A stretch of DNA of 64,000 bases, taken from assembly GCA_963575745.1 (NCBI GenBank), contig CAUYUJ010015266.1:1-64000 (forward strand), read 5' to 3'. Position 1 is the first letter of the stretch. Every line of letters starts with the position of its first letter. Source of the stretch: Prorocentrum cordatum (Eukaryota > Sar > Dinophyceae > Prorocentrales > Prorocentraceae). Positions 20,732 through 32,960 of this stretch are shown in pieces. Under the pieces are notes generated by a model. The model did not search any database, was not told the origin of the DNA, and was given only the letters and a program-made list of their open reading frames with translations. The position numbers and the translations under genes were made by a program.

Positions 20732-21451
20732 TCAGCACCATCTCAACCCACGCGCTGACCCGAGCCAATCCGATGAGCGATGCTGATGCGGCAGTGCTGG
20801 GGGGAGGGCCTGGCGCGGCCTGGGTAGCCTTCTCCTCCCGTGTCGAGTTGCCCACGCTCGGGGGCTCCTCGGGCGGCGGGGGGGGGGTCCCTCTGGGGCC
20901 CCTCTCCCCACCCCCGCGCCTCCGGCCAGGGGTGCTCCACTCCTCTCCGCGGCGCTGGCCTCGGAGACTGGCGGCAGGGGCGCGGGCGCCGCCTCTGGGC
21001 TGGCCTTCTCGCGCGGCTTCGCCTCCAAGTGCGGGGCAGCGGCGTCGCAGTAGTCACCGTAGTAGTCGTGCTCGCTGGAACGCTGACCGCTATGGGCAGA
21101 GCGCCCGCCCTGACCGGCCATGGCTGGCGGCGGGTCCGTGGCCAGGGGCTCGGCAGGCGCGGGGAACGCCGCAGGTAGAGGTGGCCCTTCGGGCGCCGCG
21201 ACCGCTGGCAGCTCGTCTCCGCCCGCGTCTGAGCAGCTGGCCTCGCCCTCGTTGTCGGGCTGGTCCGGCCGCTCCTCCTCTTCTTCATCGCCCGGCCCTG
21301 CGCGCTCATGACCTCCTTCTTCGGGTCCGGTCATAGTGGCGGACGCATGGACCGTGGCGTACCAGTTGACCCCGAACGAGACGTCGAACCATGTCGCCAA
21401 TGCACCCATGGCCAGAGCCAGGGTGCATTCCAGGCCGTGAGCAGGCCTCAT
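20732..21451 (-). pseudogene. Minus-strand polyprotein, N-terminal acidic/Pro-rich part
   Basis: The first ATG-like start of the chain is at 21451. A short hydrophobic N-terminal stretch (CTLALAMGALATWFDVSF) is followed by an acidic run (GDEEEEERPDQPDNEGE) and a Pro/Ala-rich linker with HDYYGDYCD. The annotated frame ends at 20732, but the reading appears to move to the frame that contains LARVSAWVEMVLMRLGD near 20730-20770. No domain is recognised; the start is uncertain. Confidence 0.35.
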
Positions 21452-22661
21452 CCTCTTCGCTGAGCCTCCTTAAGCCTCCCGTGCTGCTCCTCTGCTCGTC
21501 ACCGCGGCGCCACGCTGGAGGCCTCCTGGCGCCTCGCCGCCACGGCGCTCCTCGCCGCGAAGGCGCCGCGCAGCGGCGCCGAGCAGAGCCCGGTCAGGCC
21601 CGGGCCGCCGCCCCCACGCCTCGTGAGAGGTGGCGCGGGGGGGGTCGGGAATGAAAGGACCCGAGCCAGGCGGCCCGGAGGGGAGCGGGCTCGTGCTATG
21701 GCCTCGCCCGCCCACCTCAAAAAAGTATTTCAGAGGCCGCAGGCGGCCCTGAGCCAAAGGCAAAGAGAGGGAGGCTACGCGTAGCGAGGAAACCCGCTGT
21801 TCTTTCGAACGTCTACTTCGTCCTGGCCCGCAGGATGCTAGCTCCTGCTGGGCCAGCTTCTCCTTGGCGGAAGGCGTTGCTTGAAGCACAGGAGTGGACA
21901 GATCTGTTCCCCCTGGAGCGGTCAAAAAATGACCCCGACTGGAAACAACTGGAAGGGCATGGCTGTGGCGATGGCTTGATAGTAACGGGTGCGCCAGTTG
22001 CTCGGAGAGGGGGGCCGCGGCGGGCAAGGCCATCGTCCGCGAAAACGCGGACGCTGAGACCCTTGAGCAGGCTGCCGGTAGCTTTGGTCTTGGCGTGCCG
22101 ACTGAGTTTCCCCACTGTTAATGCAGATGAAAATGATGAAGATGATGCTGATGATGGTGATGGTGATCGTGGTGATGACGATGGCTGTGATGGCTCTTGG
22201 TGATGATGGGGACTATGAAAAATTAAGTATTCCACCCTCCTGCTCATCATCATCCTCATGCACAGTGCCCCTCAATCCTCATCTTCCTCCTCTCCCTCGT
22301 CCGTCAGGCCGTACTGGCAAAGCGCCTCTCGCCGCTGGTCTCCCTTCCGGGGCCAGCTGCAATGCCTAGTCCAGCGTTTCTGCGAGCCCCGCCCCCGACG
22401 AAACATCATCGAGTCCGAGTGCGCCCCCGTCGAGTGCGCCCTTGTCGAGTGCGCCCCCGTCGGGTGAGCGTCCGTCGAGTGCGCCCCCCGCCGATTGCGC
22501 CCTCGTCACGCCCAGTGCCCCCCCGTCCTCCGAGCCAGGGGTGCGCTCGGATGCCGACGCGACGTCGTGTGCCAGCGCCGACGCAGCGCCCGCGGCCGCG
22601 TCGCAGGTGGACGGGTCGGCCACGTCCGAGCCCCACGTGGTGGAGTTTCCATCTGTTCCCA
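21452..22661. other. No gene; GAT-rich and short GC repeats
   Basis: I see no protein-like frame. A degenerate (GAT)n stretch lies at about 22120-22215. Several 15-18-bp units built on GAGTGCGCCCCCGTC lie at about 22410-22490. The rest is unremarkable GC-rich sequence. Confidence 0.45.
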
Positions 22662-23433
22662 ACCATCCTGTGATGTTGGGTCCTCGTTTTGAAGAGACAG
22701 CGCCCGGCGTTCACTCCTCCCGCTGCCCCCTCCCCCCTCATCTCCCATCCGTGCCTCTCCTCCCATCCCTGTCTCGGTTCTCCGCATGTCCATTTCGGCA
22801 CACCCATCACACGGTTCGTGGCCCCATAGGGAGCCTTCACGAAAGCCCCTGTGGCAGGGTCCGGATGGCGCCGCCGCCCCATTTCAGCACACCCTTCACA
22901 CGGGTCGTGGCCCAATAGGAAGCCCCACTGAAGGCCCCAGTGGCAGGATCCGCGTGGCGCCGCCGCTCCGTTTCGGCACACCCTTCACACGGTTCGTGGC
23001 CGACAGGGAGCCCCACCGAAAGCCCCGGTGGCAGGGTCCGCATGGCGCCGCCGCTCCGTTTCGGCACACCCCTCACACGGTACGTGGCCCCATAGGGAGC
23101 CCCACTCCCGGTGGCAGGGTCCGCATGGCGCCGCCGCCCCATTTCGGCACCCCTCACACGTTTCGTGGCCCCACAGTGAGCCTTTCCGAAGGCCCCAGTG
23201 GCGGAGTTTGCATGCGTCCCCGCCACCCAATTCGGCACACCCCTCACACGTTTTGTGGCCAGGGAGCTCCACCGAATGCCCCAGTGGCGGAGTTTGCATG
23301 CGTCCCCGCCACCCATTTCGGCACACCCCTCACCCGGTACGTGGCCCCATAGGGAGCTCCACCGAAGACGGTATTCACAACTGCGTTACTCACAACGGCA
23401 TATGGTTGGGTCCTTCGGCAGGCTAATTTTTGT
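22662..23433 (+). repeat. Composite repeat element, copy 1
   Basis: The element has a 5' flank (ACCATCCTGTG, then TGTTGGGTCCTCGTTTT), an internal array of seven diverged ~88-bp units, and a 3' flank (CTCACAACGGCATATGGTTG then GGTCCTTCGGCAGG). Unit starts at the TTTCGGCACACCC motif are near 22792, 22881, 22970, 23058, 23141, 23229 and 23315, giving periods of 83-89. The units are not multiples of three and the open frames across them are incidental. Both flanks recur around a second array at 23612-24353. Confidence 0.8.
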
Positions 23434-23611
23434 TCGTGATGCGAGGGGGGGTTCGGACCGGGGGTCTAAAAGTCGACCCCCAAACGCAAGCCGGGGTGCG
23501 TTTTGACCAGAACCTTGAGGGGATTCCAAACGTGGACGGGAGTGCCCCAGGAGGCTGGAAGAGGGCGAAATCCGCCAAAGAAACCTTGATTGCCCGTCTT
23601 GTTTTTTCCAT

Positions 23612-24353
23612 ACCATCCTGTGGTGTTGGGTCCTCGTTTTAAAAGACAGCGCCCCGCGCTTCCTCATCTTCCTCCTCCCCCCCTTCCCCTCCCCACCCAG
23701 TACAGAGCTGCGTGGCCCCAATGGGCGGCTGTGATCACATGCGTCCGCCACACCCAGTACAGCGCTTCGTTGCCCCATAGGGAGCTCCACCGAAGGCCCC
23801 GATGCCGACGTTCGCATGCGGTCACCCCACCCAGTGCAGAATTTCGTTACCCCATACGGAGTTCCACCGAAGGCCCCAATGCCGACGCTCGCATGCGTCC
23901 GCCCCATCCAGTACAGCGCTCCATGGCCCCATAGGGAGTTCCACCGAAGGCCTGGCGACGGTCGCATGCGTCCCCCGCCCATTTCGGCACACCTCTCACG
24001 CACTTCCTGGCGCCACAAGGGGGCTCCACCGAAGGCCCCAGTGGCGACGTTCGCATGCGTCCCCCCCGCCCCGCCCATTTCGACGCACCCTTTACGCGTT
24101 TCGTGGCCCCACAGGGAGCTCCACCAAAGGCCCAATGGCGACGTTCGCATGGCGAACCCGCTCAATTTCTGCACACCACTCGGACGTCTCGCAGCCCCAA
24201 AGGGGGGGGTGATGCTGAAGGCCCTGGCCCGTTCTATTTCGGTACACCTTTTACAAGCTTCGTGGCCCCATAAGGAGATTCACCGAAGGCGATACCCACA
24301 ACGGCGATACTCACCATTGCAAATGGTTGGGCCCTTCGCCAGGATTTTTTTGT
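23612..24353 (+). repeat. Composite repeat element, copy 2
   Basis: It has the same plan as the element at 22662: 5' flank ACCATCCTGTGGTGTTGGG followed by TCCTCGTTTT, about seven diverged units (shared words GGGAGCTCCACCGAAGGCCC and GACGTTCGCATGCG), and 3' flank ending AAATGGTTGGGCCCTTCGCC. It starts about 950 bases after copy 1 in the same orientation; 178 bases of unrelated sequence separate them. The units here resemble the last, GGAGTTTGCATGCG-type units of copy 1. Confidence 0.78.
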
Positions 24354-24987
24354 CAAGACGCTGAACGTATGAGGGGTCTTCCAGAGCTATCGTTGCGCGA
24401 TTCTGCGCGATTCGATCCAGCATCGGCTGGGGTCAGAGCCAGGCGCGGCGATCCGATTTCGCTTCGATTCGGGACGATCCACTTGCGATCTGATCCGTTT
24501 CTGATCCGACCCAGTTTCGTGACTCGACCCAGCTCAGGCCTGCCTCATCCGACATATTATTTGTTCAATCCACTGTCTTTGCCATGTCGGCATCCGTGGG
24601 CCGCTGTCGAACCCCCGTCCATGATAGGTTGCCTGGAGCCCTCCGGGGGAAGGGGATCGGCCAAGACTCGGCGACTACAAAGGTTATGGTTACCTCGGGG
24701 TGTGTTTTGCGATCGGCACTGCTGGGGCCCGCGGGGCACGACACTATCCTCGTGTGGCCTCCTCGGGGCGCGGCAGAACTCTATTATCGAGGTCCCCGCG
24801 CGCCCCCCCAGGGTGCCCCCCAGGATGTTCCCCAGGGTGCCAGTTGCAAACCACACCCTTTGCAAGCCACACCCTTTGGAGTCGCCGACAGACTTCCAAC
24901 GTCAAGCAAGAAACACCATCGCTTTTGTTCCACGTCTTTCGGCATCTGGTTTCGTGTCTCGATCCCGCCCAGGCCCGCACGATCGAC
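24354..24987. other. No recognisable gene
   Basis: A GATCCG-rich stretch lies at about 24410-24500 (CGATTC and GATCC words repeated). It is followed by GC-rich sequence with a near duplication of GCAAACCACACCCTTT and GCAAGCCACACCCTTT at about 24845-24875. No protein-like frame was seen. Confidence 0.4.
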
Positions 24988-25177
24988 ATGGGTACGGAAA
25001 GAATGGTGACGAAGGCCGACAGCAGTTCCTGCCCATTCTGATCCGGAGTCGCATTCGGTGCCGCCGCGACCGCTGTCCATTTGAGACAGAAGGCCGCCTG
25101 CCCAGCTGTGGCCGCTGGCGGCCTGGGACAACAGTTGCCGGTCGGGCATCGTGCGTCCCCCTCTCTCCCGTGCCCAT
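24988..25177 (-). mobile_element. MITE, degenerate copy, inverted relative to 50121
   Basis: It starts ATGGGTACGGAAAG and ends with GTGCCCAT, imperfect inverted termini. Over its 190 bases it aligns with the reverse complement of the element at 50121-50309, including the shared GAGACAGAAGGCCGCCT block at about 25083. The inverted ends are far more diverged than in the other copy. No target duplication is clear. Confidence 0.75.
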
Positions 25178-25554
25178 TTCGGGCGTGCCAGTTCTGCGCC
25201 GCCGCCCCAAGGAGGCCCTCGGCGGCCCGGCGGCAGGCGCCGCTTCGGCTCGAAGCTGCGCCGCGCGGTGCGCGCCCCTTCCGCGCGCCCTTCGCGGGAG
25301 CTGGAGCGATCTCTGGCGACCTCCGGCGGGCCCAAGGTCGACGATCGACGCTCGGTCCGTACCGTAGCCCACCTTACTTGTTGCAGGCGTCTCAAGACAC
25401 GATCAAATCCTCAGTGCTTCGCCCTCTGCTGCAGGCCCCCTGTCCATCAGTATGGGATGCGCCAGAACTATGTTAGGATGCCTGGGCGCCGTCTTGCAAT
25501 CATATCGGAACCTCTTGCACGCGGATGGCGGGTAGCCGTGACGTCATGCACAAG
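25178..25554. other. No recognisable gene
   Basis: GC-rich sequence between the MITE and the 42-bp array. Arg/Ala-rich open frames on both strands carry no recognisable motif. Confidence 0.35.
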
Positions 25555-26170
25555 AAATCGTAGCTTCGGGGGCACGGTTCTAGGGTAATACACGAGGGAT
25601 CGTCGCCTCGGCGGCGCGAGTCTGGGGTAAGTTATAAGGATTGTCATGTTGGGGGCGCGAATCTGGCGTACTTGACAAGGGATCGTGATCTCGGGGACGC
25701 GAATCTGAAGTAATTTGCGAGGGATCGTGACCTCGGGGACGCGAACGCGGTGTAATTTATAAGTTACCATTTCTGGCTGAAAATGGCCTCGGGGGCGCGA
25801 ATCGCAATAATTTACAAGGGCTAATGGTCTCGAGTGTCCGAACCTGGTGTAATGTTCAGCGGGTCATGGCCTCGGAGGAGGGAATCATCGTGGCTTCGGG
25901 GGCGCGAAGCTAGCGTAATTTGCAAGGGAGTGTGGCCTTGAGGCGCGAATCTGAAGCTATTTGCGAACGATCGTGGCTTCGGGGGCCCAGATCGATCTCG
26001 TGAATTCACGGAAAATGGATTCGGGGACGCGAGTCGTTTGCAATTTGCGACGGATCGTGGCCGCGGGGGTGCTAATCCGGCGGAATTTGCGAGGGCACGT
26101 GGCCTAGGGGCGCGAATCGGGAGTATTTGTACGAAGGAGTATGTCCCCAGGGGCGCGAATCTCATGTATT
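25555..26170 (+). repeat. 42-bp minisatellite
   Basis: About fourteen diverged units are seen. The clearest run, 25588-25757, has units beginning GGGATCGTGACCTCGGGGAC and continuing GCGAATCTGAAGTAATTTGCGA, a period of 42. The AT-rich half of each unit contrasts with its G-rich half. Single-base differences and some deletions are frequent towards 26170. The minus-strand Pro/Arg frames across it are repeat products. Confidence 0.85.
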
Positions 26171-26420
26171 TGTATGTGTCTTACGGGGGAAGCTGAGAAC
26201 CCCTCGAAGCCCTGGTAACCGGGGTGGTTTTCGGCTCCCCTTCTCGCACGGACTGCAACAGTTTATAGTAACAAGCAACACATGTATTGATAACATTAGA
26301 GACTGGAAACTGGAAATGGCACTGGAGCTGTGACGGGGGCCGAGGAGCTCAGGACTGGTACCTTCGTTGCTGAAGCCCAGTCTTCGCAGCCTGGTGGCCC
26401 CGCAAGAGGGCCAGCGGATT
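26147..26420 (+). repeat. Dispersed repeat, 3' unique part, copy 1
   Basis: This begins with the last 42-bp unit (GGGGCGCGAATCTCATGTAT) and continues through TTTTCGGCTCCCCTTCTCGC and a GAAACTGGAAATGGC stretch to a GC-rich end near CAGCCTGGTGGCCCCGC. It aligns with 49320-49570. The pair marks a dispersed element whose 5' side is the 42-bp array here but only one unit there. Confidence 0.7.
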
Positions 26421-27237
26421 GTCCAATTTTTCTGATCTGAGAGATGTGCACTTGGTGGCAGACCGGATACAGTAGCAATGTCATGTAATTGGGTGTGGTA
26501 GCCAAAACGTTGCTCGTCAGCTCTGCGGGCATAAGAGATGATTCAGCTGGAGCCCAAGTGGCTCTTGCGAGACAAATGGGAGCAGGGAGTAAGAAGTGGA
26601 CTGCCAGGTGGAGGAGGTGGAGGACGAGAAGAATGTGAGAAGGTGGAGCAGCAGCAACCGTAAGAGTAGCATGAGCAGACCTCCGTACAGGGAGTGCGAG
26701 TGACCGCTGCTGCTATTTCTCCGCCGCCGCTGGTTCCCTCCTTGTCCCCATCCGCATTCTCTTGCCCACCCGGCTGCCTCTCTTGCTGATGCTCCCGCAC
26801 CCGCCAGTGCTGTTGTTGCTCTGCTGGTGCTGGTGCCGGTGCTGCTGCTGCCGCCGTGTCCTTCGTCTCTTCCCAAGGCCGGCCGTTGCACGCAGATCTG
26901 GCCTTTCGCAGTCGCTTTATGTGGCTAAGCCGCAGGGCAACTGGCGCAGGCCCTCCTGCGCCCCCCCGGTGACAAGCGCCGCCCCCCAGTGACGAGAGGC
27001 ATGGAGGGCGAGCGGCATGGTCTTCGGGCAGCCAGCAAGGCCCAGGCTGCTCAAACTTGGCCGGGGCGGACAGGGTTGGAGGATTGCGCCCACCGCACGG
27101 CCGAGGCATCGGCGATGCGGCGCGATTGCGACCCTTACGATCTCTATGCCGACGTCGCCCATGCACCGCCGTTTCATCGGCGATGCCGCGCGATCCGCCG
27201 ATCCCGCCTGCTCATCGGCCCCCTCTTTCACCATCCG
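26421..27237. other. No recognisable gene
   Basis: Mixed sequence with CTG/GCT-rich stretches near 26780-26860 and a duplicated CATCGGCGATGC word near 27109 and 27177. The same word recurs near 57629. No protein-like frame is seen. Confidence 0.4.
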
Positions 27238-27389
27238 CCAAACCACCCCAACCCAACCCGAAGGCCCCAATTTGCCTTCCAGTCCCAGTGGGGGGGGGGG
27301 TCGGGGAGCATTGAAAAGACGAATATGAAGCCCGTGCCCCCCCCCCAAACCCGAAATTCGGGTCTTCGGGTTGGGTTGGGGTGGTCTGG
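27238..27389. mobile_element. TIR element, about 152 bp (MITE-like)
   Basis: Inverted repeats of 36 bases at 27238-27273 and 27354-27389 differ at three positions; the left reads ACCACCCCAACCCAACCCG from 27242. A G10 run and a C10 run lie inside and could extend the hairpin. There is no obvious target duplication and no second copy in the window, so it could be a simple foldback rather than a transposon. Confidence 0.65.
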
Positions 27390-27555
27390 TAGGTATTCAT
27401 CATTTGGGCGGCCTTCGCAAGGGGCAGCCTGCTCTGCAGCTGTGCGCGGCGAAGTGTCCGCGCAGGTCGGAGGCGTCGCCCACGCCCAGGCGCTCGCGGC
27501 CCTCGCGAGGGGCGCACGGGGATCGGGGCCTCGAGAGCATGGGCGAGTGGACAGG

Positions 27556-27738
27556 CGACAGGAGGAGGCGGAGGAGGTGGAGGAGGTGGAGGAGGTGGAG
27601 GAGGAGTTGGAGGAGGTTGAGGTGGAGGAGGTGAAGGAGGTGGAGGAGGTGGAGGAGGAGGAGGAGGTGGCGACAGGAGGAGGTGGAGGAGGTGGCGACA
27701 GGAGGAGGTGGAGGAGGTGGAGGAGGAGGACGTGGCTC
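27556..27738 (+). repeat. (GAGGTG)n / (GGA)n purine-rich repeat
   Basis: Degenerate GAGGAGGTG units; the frames read Glu/Val on the plus strand and Ser/Thr on the minus strand. This is low complexity, not a gene. Confidence 0.9.
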
Positions 27739-29315
27739 TGGTCAGGCAGGTCTGAAGGGTCAGTCAGGTCTGGACGGTCAGGCAGGACGGGGGTTGTCGA
27801 TGACTTCTGCAAGGCCCGCCCCGCCTTAGCAGGAGCCTCCTTCGGATCTGAGGAGCTGGCTCAGAGGGGAGCAACGGAAGAGGAAGACGTGTAGGTGGAG
27901 GAGGGCAGGAGGGGGAATGGACAGAGTGAGGTGGGAGGATGCAGTGGCCAAGAACGCCGTGGGCGATAGTCACGATGTATACTTTCCGCTGGTCAAGCAT
28001 GTCGACGAAGAGACGGACTACATCAAGGCTGGCTGGATAAAAAAGCACGGGGGCTCGCATGCCCGTTGTGACTCCGTCCAATACCAAGGTCGGAGGTACG
28101 GAGATGAGGATGCGTAAGACGATTTGGGCAGGCACAGGATTCAGAGGAGCCGTGGGCGGAAAGGGACGCTGTTCACCAGCATGGCACACTTGCCAAAACG
28201 AGAGAAGAGTACGTGAGAAAGGATGACGGCAGCAAATGAGAACTAAGAGGATACATCCACAGAAACAAGACGTGATGATACGACGGCAAATATGTAGGCG
28301 AATGGAGAGGAGGGATACCTACAGCTTGCAACTGGGACAAGAGCTACAGCGACGAGGAGGGCGACGGCCGAAAGGATAGAGACCCCAGTTGGAGGGAAGC
28401 TACATCCGTGAGTGTTACACCACAAAGGAAATCTACAACCATAATAGAAGCTACAGCCACAGCCAAACCGATCGCTTCTGCCACAAGAAGGTCTCAACCA
28501 GAGCGAGGGCTACAGCCACAATACTGAGTACGTACAGCCACAAGGTTTATCAGAGCCGGAAGGGGAACCACAATCGGGAACAACATAGAGATTTGATTAA
28601 TTGTAGTTGTAGCTAGAAAGCGGGCTACAGCCAGGCGATGAGCTCCAAGAGGACGAGAACGAGGAGTACCAGAACGAAGAACACGAGGATGGAGACGAAG
28701 AGGGCTGCAAAGACGAGGAGGACCCGTCCGATGACACGAGGAGCTGGTACGGCGCGCAGGAGGGTGACTCTCAGCGCGCCGCCAATACGCTGCGATCAAC
28801 ACCTGGCCATCACCTGCAGGCAGTGGATAGTGCGGGGCACCGTGGCGTATAATGCCAGAACATGCGTACTCCCACATGCTATCGCGGCGGCCATCAATAC
28901 AGGCCGCAGTCACGCCGTGGCCTCATGCCACAGCCGGCGGAGGAGCCACAGCCTGAAGGGGATTTCCACGGACTCCGCTGACGGACTACCCGGGCACGCC
29001 GCAACGCCTGCGGCACTCTCACAGCTACAGCGGCCACGCTGAGGTACGGCGCAAGGCTACCAGGAGACGCCAGACCACGAACGCGATTCCTCATTACCAC
29101 CGTGGGTTCCTACGACGGCACCCGCAGCGAGGTCCACCAGACCCAGGACTTGGACGACCATAGTCGCCTACTACGGTAGCTACTCTCCGGTCTACAGCGC
29201 TACCACGAGGCGCGCCGATGACACCACCTTCGACAAGATCAGAGTGAGGGGGCCGAACGGTCATTCATTGTCCCTGGGTGCATGGCTGAAGTGGGATTCC
29301 GCGGTGCGGATTCTT
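27739..29315. other. Unassigned; possible decayed Tyr-rich frames
   Basis: No assignable gene. A short open frame at 28389-28616 reads EGSYIRECYTTKEIYNHNRS and then SYSHSQTDR, Tyr-rich. The words GCTACAGCCAC and CTACAGC recur at about 28450-28650. An acidic reading follows near 28640-28730 (LQEDENEEYQNEEHEDGDEE). Together these hint at an old Tyr/acid-rich coding region, but stops and frame changes are frequent, so I leave it uncalled. Confidence 0.3.
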
Positions 29316-29325
29316 GTTGTTGTTG

Positions 29326-29356
<31 letters not shown>

Positions 29357-30557
29357 TGTTGCTGTTGTTGTTGTTGGTGGTGTTGTTGAACATTATTAAT
29401 TCTAAAGAATAATTATTGTTGGGACCCCTGGTGCACGGCCCCCCTGCGCCGCCTAGGCCGCAGCTACATTTTCATCATTTTCGTGAGGAAGCCTCAGGTA
29501 ATTCGATGTGATCAAGATCCGGTTGTTTTGTTCCCCCCCGCTTTCCCTTGCAAAAAACACTATAAAATGACATTTCTTGTTCTAATATAATCAAATTTCA
29601 AGAATCCCTTGCAAAAAATAAGGTAAAGTGGACATTCGCGCGCGCAAGACGAAATCCTTCCAAAAGCTTAGTGTTCGGAGCGATTTTAACATAAAAACAT
29701 CAAAAAACCAATGGTTTTTCAACAAAAAAATGTCAAAATCTCATCCCGCGCGCTCTTGCGGATTCGTAGGAAACCCAACACTTTTTAAACATTTCTGTCA
29801 AACGGGCTTTTGCGAGCAACTTTTTCGAACTTCTGCGACAACGGTTGCGCACCTGCCAGGGCCATCATCCCTGTCAAATAATACCATGCGGGACACATTC
29901 GTTTTTTCTTCGCGCGCGCACGCCGAAATCTCCAAAAACCATTGGGTTCTTAAGAATTTTAGCACCGCGCATCATAAAATCACACGAATCGCACCGTAGG
30001 TCCTCGAAAAACAGCTGCACGACTTTTCAAAATTTCCACCCGCGCGCGCTGTCCGAATCCTAAAAAAAACAATGGTTTCCCAACATTTATGTTACATGAG
30101 CTCGCGCGAGCTACTTTCGCACGCTCTTGCAACGGGGTTCGCGCGCCTGCCAGGGGCCATAATCCCTTGCGGTTGCGCCATAGGTTGCGCCCTCGGCCGC
30201 CGAGAATAAAACGCCCTCCTATTGGTTGCGCCATAGGTTGCGCCCTCGGCCGCCGAGAATAAAACGTCCCCCTACTGGTTGCGCCATAGGTTGCACATGC
30301 GCGCCCCGAATAAGTGACCAAGTTCTGTGGGTGTGTACCCCACGCCAGTGTAGTAGCCACGGTCGTCCGCACGCCACGAAGTGAAGTGTCCCAACGTCAT
30401 AGGGCGGGAAGCTGGGTTTGGGTGGTCGCGAAGAGTCGTTTGGATATTTGGTAGAGCTTGTAATGCCCCCCCACGAAGTGGGGGTATTGCCTGGTGTCGT
30501 ATGAAAACCCTGGCACTGGGGAGAACACCGCGCGTTCGGGTAAAATGATTGTTGTTG
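29316..30557 (+). repeat. (TTG)n-tailed dispersed repeat, copy 1
   Basis: A (TTG)/(CTG) tract at 29316-29383 leads into segment Y (29386-29934; starts AACATTATTAATTCTAAAG). After a middle region comes segment X (about 30330-30545; contains CCACGAAGTGGGGGTATTG and GAAAACCCTGGCACTGGGGA), then a short (TTG)n. Segment Y is nearly identical to 54361-54897 and segment X recurs at 32288 and 54922. The conserved reading starting MDIRARKTKSFQ in Y follows from DNA identity, since a diverged third copy breaks it early. A tailed non-autonomous retroelement is the likeliest class. Confidence 0.75.
30171..30300 (+). repeat. 53-bp tandem repeat inside the dispersed repeat
   Basis: Units start GGTTGCGCCATAGGTTGCGC at 30171, 30224 and 30277. 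Two are complete, with three or so differences, and the third is partial. Each holds GGCCGCCGAGAATAAAACG. Confidence 0.9.
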
Positions 30558-32634
<2,077 letters not shown>

Positions 32635-32960
32635 CCCACCCGCAACCCGCCCCGCGACCCACCCCGCGACCCACCCCGCGACCCGCCCGCGACCCACCCG
32701 CGACCCACCCGCGACCCACCCCGCGACCCACCCGCGACCCACCCGCGACCCACCCGCGACCCACCCGCGACCCACCGCGACCCCCGCGACCCCCCGCGAC
32801 CCACCCCACGACCCACCCCGACCCACCCGCGACCCACCCCGCGACCCACCCCGCGACCGCCCGCGGCCCGCCCCGCGACCCACCCGCGACCCAACCGCGA
32901 CCCACCCGCGACCCACCCGCGACCCACCCGCGACCCACCCCGCTACTCACCCGCGACCCA
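32635..32960 (+). repeat. GC-rich 11-12-bp minisatellite
   Basis: About 27 units of CCCGCGACCCAC with one-base length variation. It begins directly after the (TTG)n tail. The last part is included in the left arm of the inverted repeat. Pro/Arg/Thr frames across it are repeat products. Confidence 0.93.

Larger units (their letters stand above)
14755..21451 (-). mobile_element. Decayed retroelement-type polyprotein, minus strand
   Basis: A chain of protein-like frames on the minus strand runs from 21451 down to about 14755 with at least six in-frame stops and eight frame changes. Features in order are an acidic N-terminal part, a hydrophobic segment, a Cys/His cluster, a His/Cys knuckle and a C-terminal domain resembling, from memory, a conserved part of Copia-like dinoflagellate polyproteins. 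No RT or integrase motif is visible, so the element is either truncated before them or was never complete. Flanking terminal repeats were not found. Confidence 0.5.

Noticed and set aside
29628-29999. Conserved protein starting MDIRARKTKSFQ, also at 54601 and 30802
   Set aside because: The first two copies are nearly identical DNA, which alone explains the shared frame, and the more diverged copy breaks it early. The sequence reads as AT-rich repeat.
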